Source of the DNA: Anaerolineaceae bacterium
GTDB taxonomy: Bacteria > Chloroflexota > Anaerolineae > Anaerolineales > Anaerolineaceae
Length of the DNA stretch: 37,558 bases
Direction: 5' to 3'
Assembly: GCA_016927865.1 (NCBI GenBank)
Contig: JAFGLU010000050.1
Location: 1-37,558, forward strand
The position numbers were made by a program, and so were the translations under genes. Shown here piece after piece: positions 17,864-28,336 of the stretch. How positions within the stretch are numbered: position 1 is the stretch's first letter; every line of letters starts with the position of its first letter. The notes beneath the pieces are model-generated. The model was not told the origin of the DNA and did not search any database. It was given only the letters and a program-made list of their open reading frames with translations.

Positions 17864-19759
17864 GACGGGCGCACGCAGGGTCTTGTCCAGGCGCTGACGC
17901 AGCAGAATGTACTGGGCGGTCACTTCTGAGTAGTTCTCTTGAAGCAAATCCCCGCTCTCCAGTTCCTGTTGCAGGTAGCGCAGTTGGTCCAGGTTCTCGT
18001 TCACCCGCACCAGGCGCAAGCGCAAAAGGGTGTACACCAGGTCTTCCAAAAGCGGCTGCGATTCCGGCTCGCCACCCGCTAACGGCTCCAGGTAGCGGCG
18101 AACCAGGTCGCTGAGCGATTCAGGTAAATTCTCGAGCAAATACTGGTTGGATTCCGACTGGTCCTGGTCGAGGGACTGCTGCAAGAGTTTAGACAGCACC
18201 TGGTGGTCGGCTTGCTCAAAATCCTGCGCCGAAAAGCGTTGCAAGTTTGCCTTTTGCAACTGGCGGTCCAGCAGATACAGGGCTTCAGGCTGGCGCAGCA
18301 GAAGCTGGAGAATATGCTCTTCCATGGCGCGCACCGGACGCCCGGCCGCAAAGGGTTGCAACGCGGCGACTGGTTCGGGCCGGCGCTGCTCGGAGCGGCG
18401 GCGAGAGGTTCGCGGCGACGGGGTAGCGCCTCCCGAAAGCACCAGAGCCCGCTCATCGATGCGCAGCAGGCGCGCCAGGCGCTGGCGATAATCTTCGCGC
18501 TCAATGGGGTTGCCCACCTCATTGATGAGGGGCAGCACCTGGGCAGCGATCTGGCTTTTCACCTTGGGGTCGTCCAGGTTTTGGTCCTGGGCCAGGGTGC
18601 TCATCACATGAATCACAACCGGCTTGGCCTCGGCCACAATGCGCACCCATTCCTGCGGGTCGCGCAGCACAATCTCGTCGGGGTCCTCGCCCTCGGGCAG
18701 GGTGGTGACGCGCAGGTCGGCTTGCAAGCGACCCTCCTGGCGCATGAGCCCGCGGGCGTCAAAGACCATTTCGGTAGCGTGGTCCATGGTCTGGCGGGCA
18801 ATTTCCAGGCCGCGCAGGGTGGCGCGCTGACCGGCGGCATCGGGGTCAAGGGCCATGACCATGCGACGAGTGACGCGCTTGAGCAGGCGCAGTTGGTCTT
18901 CGGTCAGGGCTGTGCCCATCGGCGAAACCACGTTCTCAAACCCGGCCTGGTGCAGGGCAATCACGTCCAGGTAGCCTTCTACGATCACCACCTGGTCCTG
19001 GGCGCGAATGGCCTTGCGCGCAGCGTCCAGCCCATAGAGCAGGCGGCCTTTGTCAAACAGCACCGTCTGGGGCGAGTTGAGGAACTTGGGCTGGTCTTCA
19101 GGATTGAGGATGCGCGCACCAAACCCGACCGGCTTGCCGGAAATATCGCGGATGGGGATGGTGATGCGGTTGCGGAAACGGTCGTAGATCCCGCCGTTGT
19201 CCCGTTCCGTCACCATGCCCGCCTGAATCAATTCTTCCTGGCTGTAGCCTTTTTGGGTGAAATGGCGCGTGAGGGTGTCCCAGCTTTCAGGGGCGTAGCC
19301 CATTCCAAAGCGCTCCATCGTCTCGGGGCTCAGGCCGCGTTTTTCCAGGTAAGCTAGCGCCGGGCGGCCCGCCGGGGTTTGCGTCAGGTGATAGCGGAAG
19401 AAAGTCACCGCCTCCTCCAGCAGAGCATACAGACGCTCATGCTCTTCCACCTCGGCCTGTCGCTCGGGAGTCATGGGCTGCAACACCACGCCGGCCTTCT
19501 CGGCCAGGTGGCGCAGCGCCTCGGGGAAATCCCAACCTTCCTTCTTCATCACAAAGCGAAAGATATCGCCACCTTCATTGCATTCGCCAAAACAGCGCCA
19601 GGTACCGCTTTCGGGGAAGACTACAAAGGCAGGCGTGCGCGTGTTGGCGTGGAAGGGGCAGAATCCAACGTAGTTCTTGCCGGAGCGGCGCAACTGCACC
19701 GATTCGGAGACTAGATCGAGGATATCGATGCGTGATTTGATCTCATCGGTCGTGGACAT
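17852..19759 (-). CDS. dnaG: DNA primase
   Basis: Synthesises the RNA primers for DNA replication and is recruited to the fork by the DnaB helicase. The 635-residue protein has the three expected parts. The N-terminal zinc-binding domain (GFCPFHANTRTPAF then RCFGECNEGG, about 32-65) has a Cx3C second pair where the well-known enzymes have Cx2C. The catalytic core has TOPRIM motifs VIVEGYLDVIALHQAG and MALDPDAAGQRA (about 255-310). A C-terminal helical domain (about 450-635) presumably binds DnaB. A Pro/Arg/Ser linker (about 430-450) separates core and tail. The ATG at 19759 has no clear ribosome-binding site, and a TACAAT hexamer lies 9 nt upstream. rpoD follows on the same strand. Confidence 0.95.
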   Translation of the reverse strand: MSTTDEIKSRIDILDLVSESVQLRRSGKNYVGFCPFHANTRTPAFVVFPESGTWRCFGECNEGGDIFRFVMKKEGWDFPEALRHLAEKAGVVLQPMTPERQAEVEEHERLYALLEEAVTFFRYHLTQTPAGRPALAYLEKRGLSPETMERFGMGYAPESWDTLTRHFTQKGYSQEELIQAGMVTERDNGGIYDRFRNRITIPIRDISGKPVGFGARILNPEDQPKFLNSPQTVLFDKGRLLYGLDAARKAIRAQDQVVIVEGYLDVIALHQAGFENVVSPMGTALTEDQLRLLKRVTRRMVMALDPDAAGQRATLRGLEIARQTMDHATEMVFDARGLMRQEGRLQADLRVTTLPEGEDPDEIVLRDPQEWVRIVAEAKPVVIHVMSTLAQDQNLDDPKVKSQIAAQVLPLINEVGNPIEREDYRQRLARLLRIDERALVLSGGATPSPRTSRRRSEQRRPEPVAALQPFAAGRPVRAMEEHILQLLLRQPEALYLLDRQLQKANLQRFSAQDFEQADHQVLSKLLQQSLDQDQSESNQYLLENLPESLSDLVRRYLEPLAGGEPESQPLLEDLVYTLLRLRLVRVNENLDQLRYLQQELESGDLLQENYSEVTAQYILLRQRLDKTLRAPVQVD

Positions 19760-19768
19760 GGTGGATTA

Positions 19769-19774
19769 ATTGTA
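19769..19774 (-). promoter_or_regulatory. Possible -10 hexamer directly upstream of dnaG
   Basis: On the minus strand TACAAT (19774 to 19769) is followed by 9 nt and the ATG at 19759. The implied 5' leader is at most 2-3 nt, and no Shine-Dalgarno sequence is present. The -35 region is weak (TTCGCC at 18-nt spacing). Confidence 0.35.
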
Positions 19775-19811
19775 CCGCGTTTGATTGCAGCCGGCGAAAG
19801 CTGCATGCTGG

Positions 19812-20160
19812 AGCCCAGGGTAAACGCATCTTATGTCAGACATACTACGATTTTTGGAAACCCGAACTACTTTGACACTGCCACATTGCACATTTGGGCT
19901 TGTGGCCCCACCCCCGCCCCTCCCCGCTGCCAAACAGTTTGGAAAATTCAGTTCATGAGCGGGGATGGGGGAAAGATTTCGCAAAAGTGAGGGGCTTTCA
20001 GCCCCTCACTTTTTCTGATTTCTTTTCCTCCCCTGGCCAAGCATGTTGGCGATCCAGAATCTTTGGTTGCCGGAGGAGGGTAGAGTGAGGGAAATACCCA
20101 AAATATGGCGAAAAGCTGCGAGATTTTAGAACAAAATCATTGATGTGTTTACCCTAGGCT
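19812..20160. mobile_element. About 350-bp inverted-repeat element with three stacked hairpins (complete copy)
   Basis: The ends are inverted repeats of 19 nt with two mismatches (AGCCCAGGGTAAACGCATC at 19812-19830 and its near complement at 20142-20160). Inside are three hairpins: arms 19917-19928/19958-19970 (CCCCTCCCCGCT type), a central perfect 14-bp stem 19983-20013 (AAAAGTGAGGGGCT, loop TTC), and arms about 20027-20040/20067-20080. The reverse complement of 19950-20158 aligns along its length with 37364-37558, so the element is repeated. No open reading frame of substance and no clear target duplication are seen. It lies upstream of dnaG and could be a miniature transposable element or a structured RNA repeat. 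Confidence 0.65.
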
Positions 20161-20458
20161 GAAACCCTTTGGGCCAAACCCCGGAGGGGTTTACGCGAGC
20201 TGAGGCGGGGGTTTTAACCCCGCCGGAGGAAGTTGGAGAAAATTGTTTTTTTAAAGGCAAAATTCGAGAGGGATTGCACCGCTGCAGGTTGAAACCCTTG
20301 CTCAGAACGCAGAAACCCTGCGGGTTGAAGAGGTACAGGCTTCCGGGAATTGAGGATGGGAAAGTCGCAGACCTCAAGCCGGGCACGGGGGTTGGTGGAT
20401 GATGAAATCGACTTGCGCAATTCCCGTGCCGCCACGAAGAAGGCTGGCTCAATCCCGG
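20161..20458. other. Intergenic stretch with several short hairpins, no gene seen
   Basis: This stretch between the 350-bp repeat and the promoter at 20459 holds small inverted repeats: AAACCCC-GGA-GGGGTTT at 20176-20192, GGCGGGG/CCCCGCC at about 20204-20223, and GGCACGGG/CCCGTGCC arms at about 20382-20429. AAACCC-containing blocks recur. Open frames across it have no family resemblance. It may be a second, decayed repeat or the remains of several. Confidence 0.4.
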
Positions 20459-20464
20459 TATAAT
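20459..20464 (+). promoter_or_regulatory. -10 hexamer for the lipoprotein gene (leaderless or nearly so)
   Basis: A consensus TATAAT at 20459-20464 is preceded by CCGG and followed 8 nt later by the ATG at 20473. The likely transcription start (20471-20473) leaves no room for a ribosome-binding site. No -35 consensus is evident at 16-18 nt. Confidence 0.5.
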
Positions 20465-20472
20465 ATCTCTAT

Positions 20473-21891
20473 ATGCGTTTCCACAACGTCTTGCGCGCCT
20501 CCGCGGTCGCTTTGCTGGCCCTCTGTCTGGCGGGCTGCGCCTTTCCCGCCGATTTGACGGCGCTCATCCAACCCGCCGCGCCAACGCCAACCCTCCAAGT
20601 CGGTGACACTCCACCGCCCACCACCACCCTGCCCGCGCCCCCCGCGGCAGAACCCACCCAGGCAGCCACCCCGCCACCGCCTGTGCAGCCCCTGTGGGTT
20701 GCCAACGAAACCGACGGCACCCTGCTGGTGATTGATACCACCGCCAACGCCCCCGCCGTGCTGATTCCCACCAACCTGAACCCCTTCAAGGTAGCCCACG
20801 GCCTGGGTGCGGTGTGGGCTCTGGATCGCTTCAACGATATCCTCGTGCGCCTTCACCCGGAAAGCTACGCGGTGGAAGCCACCTTGAAGATCACTCAGGG
20901 CGATGTGCAGACCCTGGCAGTCGGTGAGGGCGCGGTGTGGATTGGCATCAGCGAGCGTCCCGAATCCAACGTGCTGCGCCCGCGCGAAGACTACATCCCA
21001 GCAGGCGGCGTGCTGCGCGTCGACCCGCAAAATGTGCGCGTAACCGGTTACGCGCCGGTCGGGCCGGTGGTGGACCTGGACACCGGCATGGGCGTGGTGT
21101 GGGCGCTGGTGAGCGGGCAGGTGGATACGCCTCTCATGCGCATTGACCCACTCTCGTTGCAAGCCGGGAGCATTGACCTGAAAGGCACGCATGATTGGCT
21201 GCTGGCCGATGCTCTGGCGGTCGATTCACAAAGCCTGTGGGTGTACTCGCAAGCCTTTGGCAAACTGTACCACGCCGATGCAAGCGGGCAGCTTTACGCC
21301 GAGATTGAGCTGCCGCAAAACCGTCCTGCCGGGCTGGCTGATTTGCTGGCGACGCCTGAAGGAGTTTGGCTGGCCGCACCCTGGGGAACTGTGCTGCACT
21401 TCACTTTCGCAGGCGAGTTGGCAGCCAAGATCGAAACCGGCGTGCCGCTGGGCGAACTGTGGGGCGGACAAGGCATGGTGTGGGCCGTCAGCCCGCAGAC
21501 CGGCTCCGCACTGCGCATCGACAGCGCCTCGCAAACCCTGGTAGCGCGGGTGGAATTGGGCAGCCCTTTGCAGCCCACTCCACGGGTCACCGCTACCGCC
21601 ATCCAGCGCGCCGAGCAGGTTTGTGAAGAAGGCCCCTTCACCCGCCTGGCCCTGGGCATGCGCGCCTACACCAACAACGACCCACCCGTGCCCAACCGCT
21701 TGCGCGAAGAGGCCGGTGTCGATTTTGACATCGTTGGCTACATTCAGCCGGGAGAGATTGTGCGCGTCGAAGAAGGCCCGGCCTGCGCAGACGGCTGGGT
21801 GTGGTGGAAAGTGACCACCGACGGTGGTTACACCGGCTGGACTGCCGAAGGCGACGCCAACGAATACTGGTTAATCCCGTTGAAATATTAA
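20473..21891 (+). CDS. Predicted lipoprotein with beta-propeller-like repeats and C-terminal SH3-like domain
   Basis: The 472-residue protein starts with a lipoprotein signal peptide (MRFHNVLRASAVALLALCLAGC, lipobox LAGC, modified Cys near 22). A Pro/Thr-rich linker runs to about residue 70. Then come repeated units with aromatic-rich strands: LWVANETDGTLLVID, GAVWALDRFND, GAVWIGISE, GVVWALVSGQ, SLWVYSQAF, GVWLAAPWG, GMVWAVSPQTG. They are spaced about 40-45 residues apart, as in six- or seven-bladed propellers of the YVTN/NHL kind. The last 90 residues (about 383-472, CEEGPFTRLALGMRAY through GYTGWTAEGDANEYWLIPL) look like a bacterial SH3 domain, with a possible disulphide between two cysteines. 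The role is unknown; extracellular binding is likely. It is transcribed convergently with glyQS. Confidence 0.8.
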   Translation: MRFHNVLRASAVALLALCLAGCAFPADLTALIQPAAPTPTLQVGDTPPPTTTLPAPPAAEPTQAATPPPPVQPLWVANETDGTLLVIDTTANAPAVLIPTNLNPFKVAHGLGAVWALDRFNDILVRLHPESYAVEATLKITQGDVQTLAVGEGAVWIGISERPESNVLRPREDYIPAGGVLRVDPQNVRVTGYAPVGPVVDLDTGMGVVWALVSGQVDTPLMRIDPLSLQAGSIDLKGTHDWLLADALAVDSQSLWVYSQAFGKLYHADASGQLYAEIELPQNRPAGLADLLATPEGVWLAAPWGTVLHFTFAGELAAKIETGVPLGELWGGQGMVWAVSPQTGSALRIDSASQTLVARVELGSPLQPTPRVTATAIQRAEQVCEEGPFTRLALGMRAYTNNDPPVPNRLREEAGVDFDIVGYIQPGEIVRVEEGPACADGWVWWKVTTDGGYTGWTAEGDANEYWLIPLKY

Positions 21892-21917
21892 GAGGGGCAA
21901 TTCATGAATTGCCCCTC
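21892..21917. terminator. Perfect 26-bp palindrome between convergent genes
   Basis: GAGGGGCAATTCA followed by its exact complement TGAATTGCCCCTC lies directly after the stop of the plus-strand lipoprotein gene and 44 bp from the stop of minus-strand glyQS. It is a good candidate for a bidirectional terminator. Its core (GGGG, one base, AATTCATGAATT, one base, CCCC) recurs inside the 48-bp palindrome at 31339-31386. Confidence 0.6.
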
Positions 21918-21961
21918 CATAGAAATTCGCAAACAACAAGGCCGGTAATCCGGTTTAGTTT

Positions 21962-24955
<2,994 letters not shown>

Positions 24956-24985
24956 ACGGTCTCCATGAGTGAAAGCTGACGAAGT

Positions 24986-24994
24986 ATTATACCA
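24986..24994 (-). promoter_or_regulatory. Extended -10 promoter of glyQS
   Basis: On the minus strand TGGTATAAT (24994 to 24986) matches an extended -10 element. The start would be near 24979, giving a leader of about 24 nt that includes the GGAG ribosome-binding site. No -35 hexamer of note is present at 16-18 nt. I see no T-box or other long leader structure. Confidence 0.5.
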
Positions 24995-25032
24995 GCAGGC
25001 AGGTATAATATATCGGCGAAAGCCGAACGAGC

Positions 25033-25200
25033 GGGAAATGCATCTTCAAAACCGCTCGATGTTCCCCACCCCTTTATCCCCTCCCCGCTCTTTGAAGTGA
25101 CTAAACACTGACGCTCGGAGAGCGGGGAGGGGAATAGAATTTTGGAAAAGTGAGGGGCTCTGCCCCTCACTTTTCCAGATTTCTGACCCTCTCCCGGCCC
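25033..25200. repeat. Partial relative of the 350-bp inverted-repeat element
   Basis: A GGGAAATGCATCTTC stretch at 25033 resembles the GGGTAAACGCATCTTA end of the element at 19812. It is followed by a hairpin with perfect 14-bp arms (25078-25091 and 25119-25132, CCCCTCCCCGCTCT type). Then comes the shared central hairpin 25144-25176 (15-bp arms containing AAAAGTGAGGGGC, loop TCT). The third hairpin and far end are not recognisable. It fills the gap between divergent glyQS and the membrane-protein gene at 25360. Confidence 0.5.
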
Positions 25201-25359
25201 GGCAGTCCTATAACACAAGTTCTAATTGGTGGAGGGAGAATAGGAATTGCTATATGAGATGCCAAAATCAAGGTCTCAGTAATTCAGGACGGAAACTGAT
25301 GTTATGTAATTAAGAACGATCATCCTGACTTTACTTGACTCTTAAAGAATTGAGCTTAG
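25201..25359. other. AT-rich leader region of the 25360 gene, no gene seen
   Basis: This non-coding stretch precedes the plus-strand membrane-protein gene. TTGACT at 25335-25340 could be a -35 box, but no convincing -10 lies at the proper distance; a TATGTAAT stretch occurs farther upstream. No ribosome-binding site precedes the ATG at 25360. Confidence 0.3.
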
Positions 25360-26976
25360 ATGAATAACTCTTCTATTACAAACCAGCCACTAAAACCCAA
25401 GAACCTTTCCGAAAATTCAGAAGGAAGCGATTTTTTTAGGATAGACCCTAAGGGTCTAAGAGGACCCTTAGGGTCTATCCTCCTTATCCTTTTGTTTGTT
25501 CTCGCCTATGCGCAGGCGCCGCTGTTCACATCCAACCAAAACCAGTACTTTCTGCACGGCATGGCGCGGGCGGGGATCGGTTCGCTGGCTCAGGACTGGC
25601 TGGTGAGCACGCTGGACCCCACGCCGGTCTTCAGTTTTCTCATCTACTTGATCTTTTCCATCACGCACTGGAAAGAGATTTTCTACCTGCTCTACGCCGC
25701 CTTGATGGGCGTGTACTTGTTCAGCCTGCTGGGCATCCTCGAGCATATCTTTCATTTGCGCGCCTCGCGCGGGCGCTTCTTGCTGGTCGTCGCCGCGCTC
25801 ACCGCCCTGCATTCGGCGGCGCTGCGCTTCTTGCTGGCCCGCGGATTGGGCCCGAGTTGGATCTTCCTCTTCGATGGCGGGCTGGCGGGGCAGCGCTTGC
25901 TGGGCACGGTCTTCCAGCCCAGCGCTTTTGGAGTCTTCTTGCTGCTGTCCATCTACCTGTTCCTCAAAGGCTGCCGCGTTTGGGCCGTGCTCAGCGCGAT
26001 ACTAGCCGCAACCGTCCACCCCACCTACCTGCTGTCCGCGGGGCTGCTCACCGCCGGATATCTATTGGTGGTGGGCTTGCAGGAGCGGCGCTGGAAGCAA
26101 GCCGCCGGGCTGGCTGCCCTGGCGCTGGTCGCCGTGGCCCCTACCGTGTGGTACGTTTATGGCAGTTTTGCCCAGGCTGCCCAGCCCGAGGCCGCCCAGA
26201 TGGCCGCCGAAGCGCGGCGCATTTTGGTCGAGTTCCGCATTCCGCACCACGCCCAGATCAAAACGTGGTTTGACCTCAGCTCGGTGATCAAGCTGGGGTT
26301 GGTGGCTGCCGCGCTGGTGGTCATCCGCAAGCAGCGCGCGCTGTTCACGGTGCTGCTCACCGTGACGTTGGCCTCCGCCGCATTGACTCTGGCGCAGTGG
26401 TTCACCCAGGATAATACGCTGGCCTTGCTCTTTCCCTGGCGGCCCAGCGCTTTGCTGGTGCCTCTGGCCACGACCTTGCTCACCGGAGCGCTGGCGGCGC
26501 GCTTGCCCCAACGCTGGTTTGCCCCTGGATGGGTGCCCGCGGCTTGCCTGGGCACGCTCTTGCTATTGGCAGTGGCAGGAGTACTTTATTCAGCCAATGA
26601 TTTTCGCCAGAAAGCCACCGCCCCCGACCGGGCCATGCTGGATTGGGTAGCGCAAAACAGCAGCGATGAAGATATCTACCTGGTGCCGGTTAAGATGGAA
26701 AACTTTCGCCTCGAAACGCTGCGCCCTGTGTACGTGGATTTTATGTCCATCCCCTATGCCGGGCCGGACGTGATGACCTGGTATGGGCGCATGCTCTCAA
26801 CCGATCGCTTTTTCACGGAGCAGTCCTGCCAGGAAGTGATTGATTATGTCTATGACGGCAACGTCACCCACATGGTTATCGAAAGCGCCCGGTCGTTCAA
26901 CTGCCAGTATCTTACCCCGTTGTATGAAGACGATCACTATATCGTCTACAATGTGAATTACCGCATCAAGGATTAG
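25360..26976 (+). CDS. Polytopic membrane protein, paralogue of the 10493-12370 product, function unknown
   Basis: A 538-residue protein with about ten or eleven hydrophobic segments up to residue 420 and a soluble C-terminal domain of about 110 residues. No named family is recognised. Like the 12370 gene product it carries D-R-A-x-LDWVAQN (DRAMLDWVAQN, about residue 423) where the soluble part begins, followed by a strand-rich domain (IYLVPVKMENFRLETL, YYNVNYRI-like end). A GT-C-like role in cell-envelope glycan assembly is possible but unproven. The ATG at 25360 lacks a clear ribosome-binding site, and codons 27-41 are encoded by a 44-nt palindrome (25438-25481), so the true start could differ. 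It is convergent with recO; a 112-bp element follows its stop. Confidence 0.72.
   Translation: MNNSSITNQPLKPKNLSENSEGSDFFRIDPKGLRGPLGSILLILLFVLAYAQAPLFTSNQNQYFLHGMARAGIGSLAQDWLVSTLDPTPVFSFLIYLIFSITHWKEIFYLLYAALMGVYLFSLLGILEHIFHLRASRGRFLLVVAALTALHSAALRFLLARGLGPSWIFLFDGGLAGQRLLGTVFQPSAFGVFLLLSIYLFLKGCRVWAVLSAILAATVHPTYLLSAGLLTAGYLLVVGLQERRWKQAAGLAALALVAVAPTVWYVYGSFAQAAQPEAAQMAAEARRILVEFRIPHHAQIKTWFDLSSVIKLGLVAAALVVIRKQRALFTVLLTVTLASAALTLAQWFTQDNTLALLFPWRPSALLVPLATTLLTGALAARLPQRWFAPGWVPAACLGTLLLLAVAGVLYSANDFRQKATAPDRAMLDWVAQNSSDEDIYLVPVKMENFRLETLRPVYVDFMSIPYAGPDVMTWYGRMLSTDRFFTEQSCQEVIDYVYDGNVTHMVIESARSFNCQYLTPLYEDDHYIVYNVNYRIKD
25438..25481. repeat. Perfect 19-bp inverted repeat inside the start of the 25360 gene
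   Basis: Arms 25438-25456 (AGGATAGACCCTAAGGGTC) and 25463-25481 are exactly complementary around a 6-nt loop. Each arm is internally near-palindromic (GACCCTAAGGGTC type). Such hairpins usually sit between genes. Here it encodes residues about 27-41 just ahead of the first transmembrane helix. It may be a repeat inserted in frame, or the annotated start may lie too far upstream. Confidence 0.7.
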
Positions 26977-26990
26977 TGTCTATCCCAAAT

Positions 26991-27102
26991 GTAACTACTC
27001 AGCCAGAGGCGGAAAAGGGCCAAATTCGAGGTGCATGTGGGGTGTGAAGCACCCCACATGCACCTCAAATTTGGGAACTTTCTTCGACCTCTGAGTAGTT
27101 AC
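26991..27102. mobile_element. 112-bp miniature inverted-repeat element (copy 2), IS66-like ends
   Basis: The ends GTAACTACTCAG and CTGAGTAGTTAC are exact 12-bp inverted repeats. The centre, 27020-27074, is a 55-bp hairpin with 26-nt arms (two imperfect pairs, loop GAA). Flanking sequences TCCCAAAT (26983-26990) and TCCCAAAC (27103-27110) match at 7 of 8 positions, consistent with an old target duplication. Length is identical to copy 1 at 15968-16079. The arm GTAACTACTCAGCCAGAGGC is shared with the right end of copy 1, so the two lie in opposite orientation. It sits between convergent genes and probably serves as a terminator there. Confidence 0.75.
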
Positions 27103-27128
27103 TCCCAAACTTAATTGGGAAACCAGGA

Positions 27129-27923
27129 TCAGCTTTGCGCGGGTTTCTCCCCGGCTTTATACTGGTTATGGCGCACCTCGTGCAGAAAATGCGGCGAGTT
27201 CATGCGCCGCTCCAGCAGGTAGGTGATGAAGTGATTGAGCAGCGACTCCATCTCGGCGCGCTCTGTGCCGCTGGGGTTGGCGCGGGCAGCCACTTTAAAC
27301 GTGCTTCGCTGGAGGTGGCGCAAAAATTTCAGCGCGCCCACCGTGATCGGCCGAGCCGCCGTAAAGTGATCGACACAGCGCGGGCAAATGATCCCGCCCA
27401 TCAAAGCATCGAAGTATTGGTCTTCGGCCTGCACCGCTGCGCCGCATTCCACGCAGCGGAACAACTCCGGGCGAAAGCCCACCAGATCGAGCAGGTGGAT
27501 TTCATAATAGCGCACCGCGATGAAGGGGTCGGGCAGGGAGGAGACGCGCTCCAGCGTATCCACCAGTAATTGGTAGAGAAACGGGCTGGCGCCTTCATCG
27601 TATGTGAAGCGGTCGATCAGCTCGATTACGTAAGTGGCATAAGCTACGCGCAGCAAATCCTCGCGCAGCGGCAAGTAGGCTTCCACAGTCTCAGCCTGGG
27701 TGATGATCCAAAAATCTCGCCCATGTGCCGCCTGCACCTTGACGCGGGTGAAGGGCTGCAAGTGCCCCGCTTTGCGCGACAGCAGCTTGCGCACGCCCTT
27801 GGCCACGGCGCGCAGCTTGCCCGTCTCGCGGGTGAACAGCACCAACAGCCGGTCCGCCTCGCCCCACTCACTATGGCGCAGGACAACCGCCTCCACCGTC
27901 ATCGAGTGGATGGTTTTGGGCAT
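27129..27923 (-). CDS. recO: DNA repair protein RecO
   Basis: Acts with RecF and RecR to load RecA on SSB-covered single-stranded DNA during recombinational repair. The 264 residues show the N-terminal OB-fold start (AVVLRHSEWGEADRLLVLFT, about 12-31) with GKLRAVAKGVRK, a helical middle, and the zinc site in two CxxC pairs: CVECGAAV (about 156) and CPRCVDHF (about 179). The tail to residue 264 is slightly longer than average. The ATG at 27923 is 2 nt after the cdd stop. It is the last gene of the glmU, CBS-protein, cdd, recO run. Confidence 0.93.
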   Translation of the reverse strand: MPKTIHSMTVEAVVLRHSEWGEADRLLVLFTRETGKLRAVAKGVRKLLSRKAGHLQPFTRVKVQAAHGRDFWIITQAETVEAYLPLREDLLRVAYATYVIELIDRFTYDEGASPFLYQLLVDTLERVSSLPDPFIAVRYYEIHLLDLVGFRPELFRCVECGAAVQAEDQYFDALMGGIICPRCVDHFTAARPITVGALKFLRHLQRSTFKVAARANPSGTERAEMESLLNHFITYLLERRMNSPHFLHEVRHNQYKAGEKPAQS

Positions 27924-27925
27924 GC

Positions 27926-28336
27926 TTATGCCCCGAGCAAATCGCGCCCGGTAAAAGCTCCCGGCAGCAAGCCGATGACGGTGGTTTCCAGCGCAATGCG
28001 CCCATTCTCATCCGCGATGATCACCAGCGTGTCCAGGCCAAATTCGGCCATCACCTGGCGGCATGAGCCGCAGGGCGTGCCGCCGTTAGAGGTGACCACC
28101 GCAATGGCCACAAACTCGCGCTCGCCTTCCGAGACCGCTTTGAAAATTGCCACCCGTTCGGCGCAGATCGTGTCGGGATAGGCCGAATTTTCGATGTTGA
28201 CTCCATCGTAGAATTTTCCCGAAGCGGTCAAAACGGCTGCCCCCACTGCATAATGGGAATAGGGCACGTAAGCCCAGCGCCGGGCTTGAGCGGCCATTTC
28301 TACCAACTGCTTGCGTTGATCCTCATTCAGCGTCAT
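27926..28336 (-). CDS. cdd: Cytidine deaminase
   Basis: Hydrolytic deamination of cytidine and deoxycytidine to uridine forms, in pyrimidine salvage. With 136 residues it is the short homotetrameric type. The substrate and zinc motifs are NIENSAYPDTICAERVAIF (zinc Cys plus catalytic Glu in CAE, about residue 52) and GGTPCGSCRQVMAEF (two zinc cysteines, about 85). I place the start at ATG 28336 because GGAGG lies 7 nt upstream; the open frame extends 14 codons further, but that part overlaps the preceding gene and lacks family character. It overlaps the upstream CBS-protein gene by 14 nt. recO follows 2 nt after the stop. Confidence 0.94.
   Translation of the reverse strand: MTLNEDQRKQLVEMAAQARRWAYVPYSHYAVGAAVLTASGKFYDGVNIENSAYPDTICAERVAIFKAVSEGEREFVAIAVVTSNGGTPCGSCRQVMAEFGLDTLVIIADENGRIALETTVIGLLPGAFTGRDLLGA

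Noticed and set aside
18203..19357. 384-codon plus-strand open frame opposite dnaG
   Set aside because: It is antisense to clear TOPRIM and DnaB-binding domains, is rich in H, Q and G, and has no start signals.
20126..20452. 108-codon minus-strand open frame in the dnaG-lipoprotein gap
   Set aside because: It runs through the repeat end and hairpin cluster, has low-complexity composition and no start signals.
24956..25032. T-box or other riboswitch upstream of glyQS
   Set aside because: The leader from the predicted promoter is only about 24 nt, with no specifier or T-box sequence.
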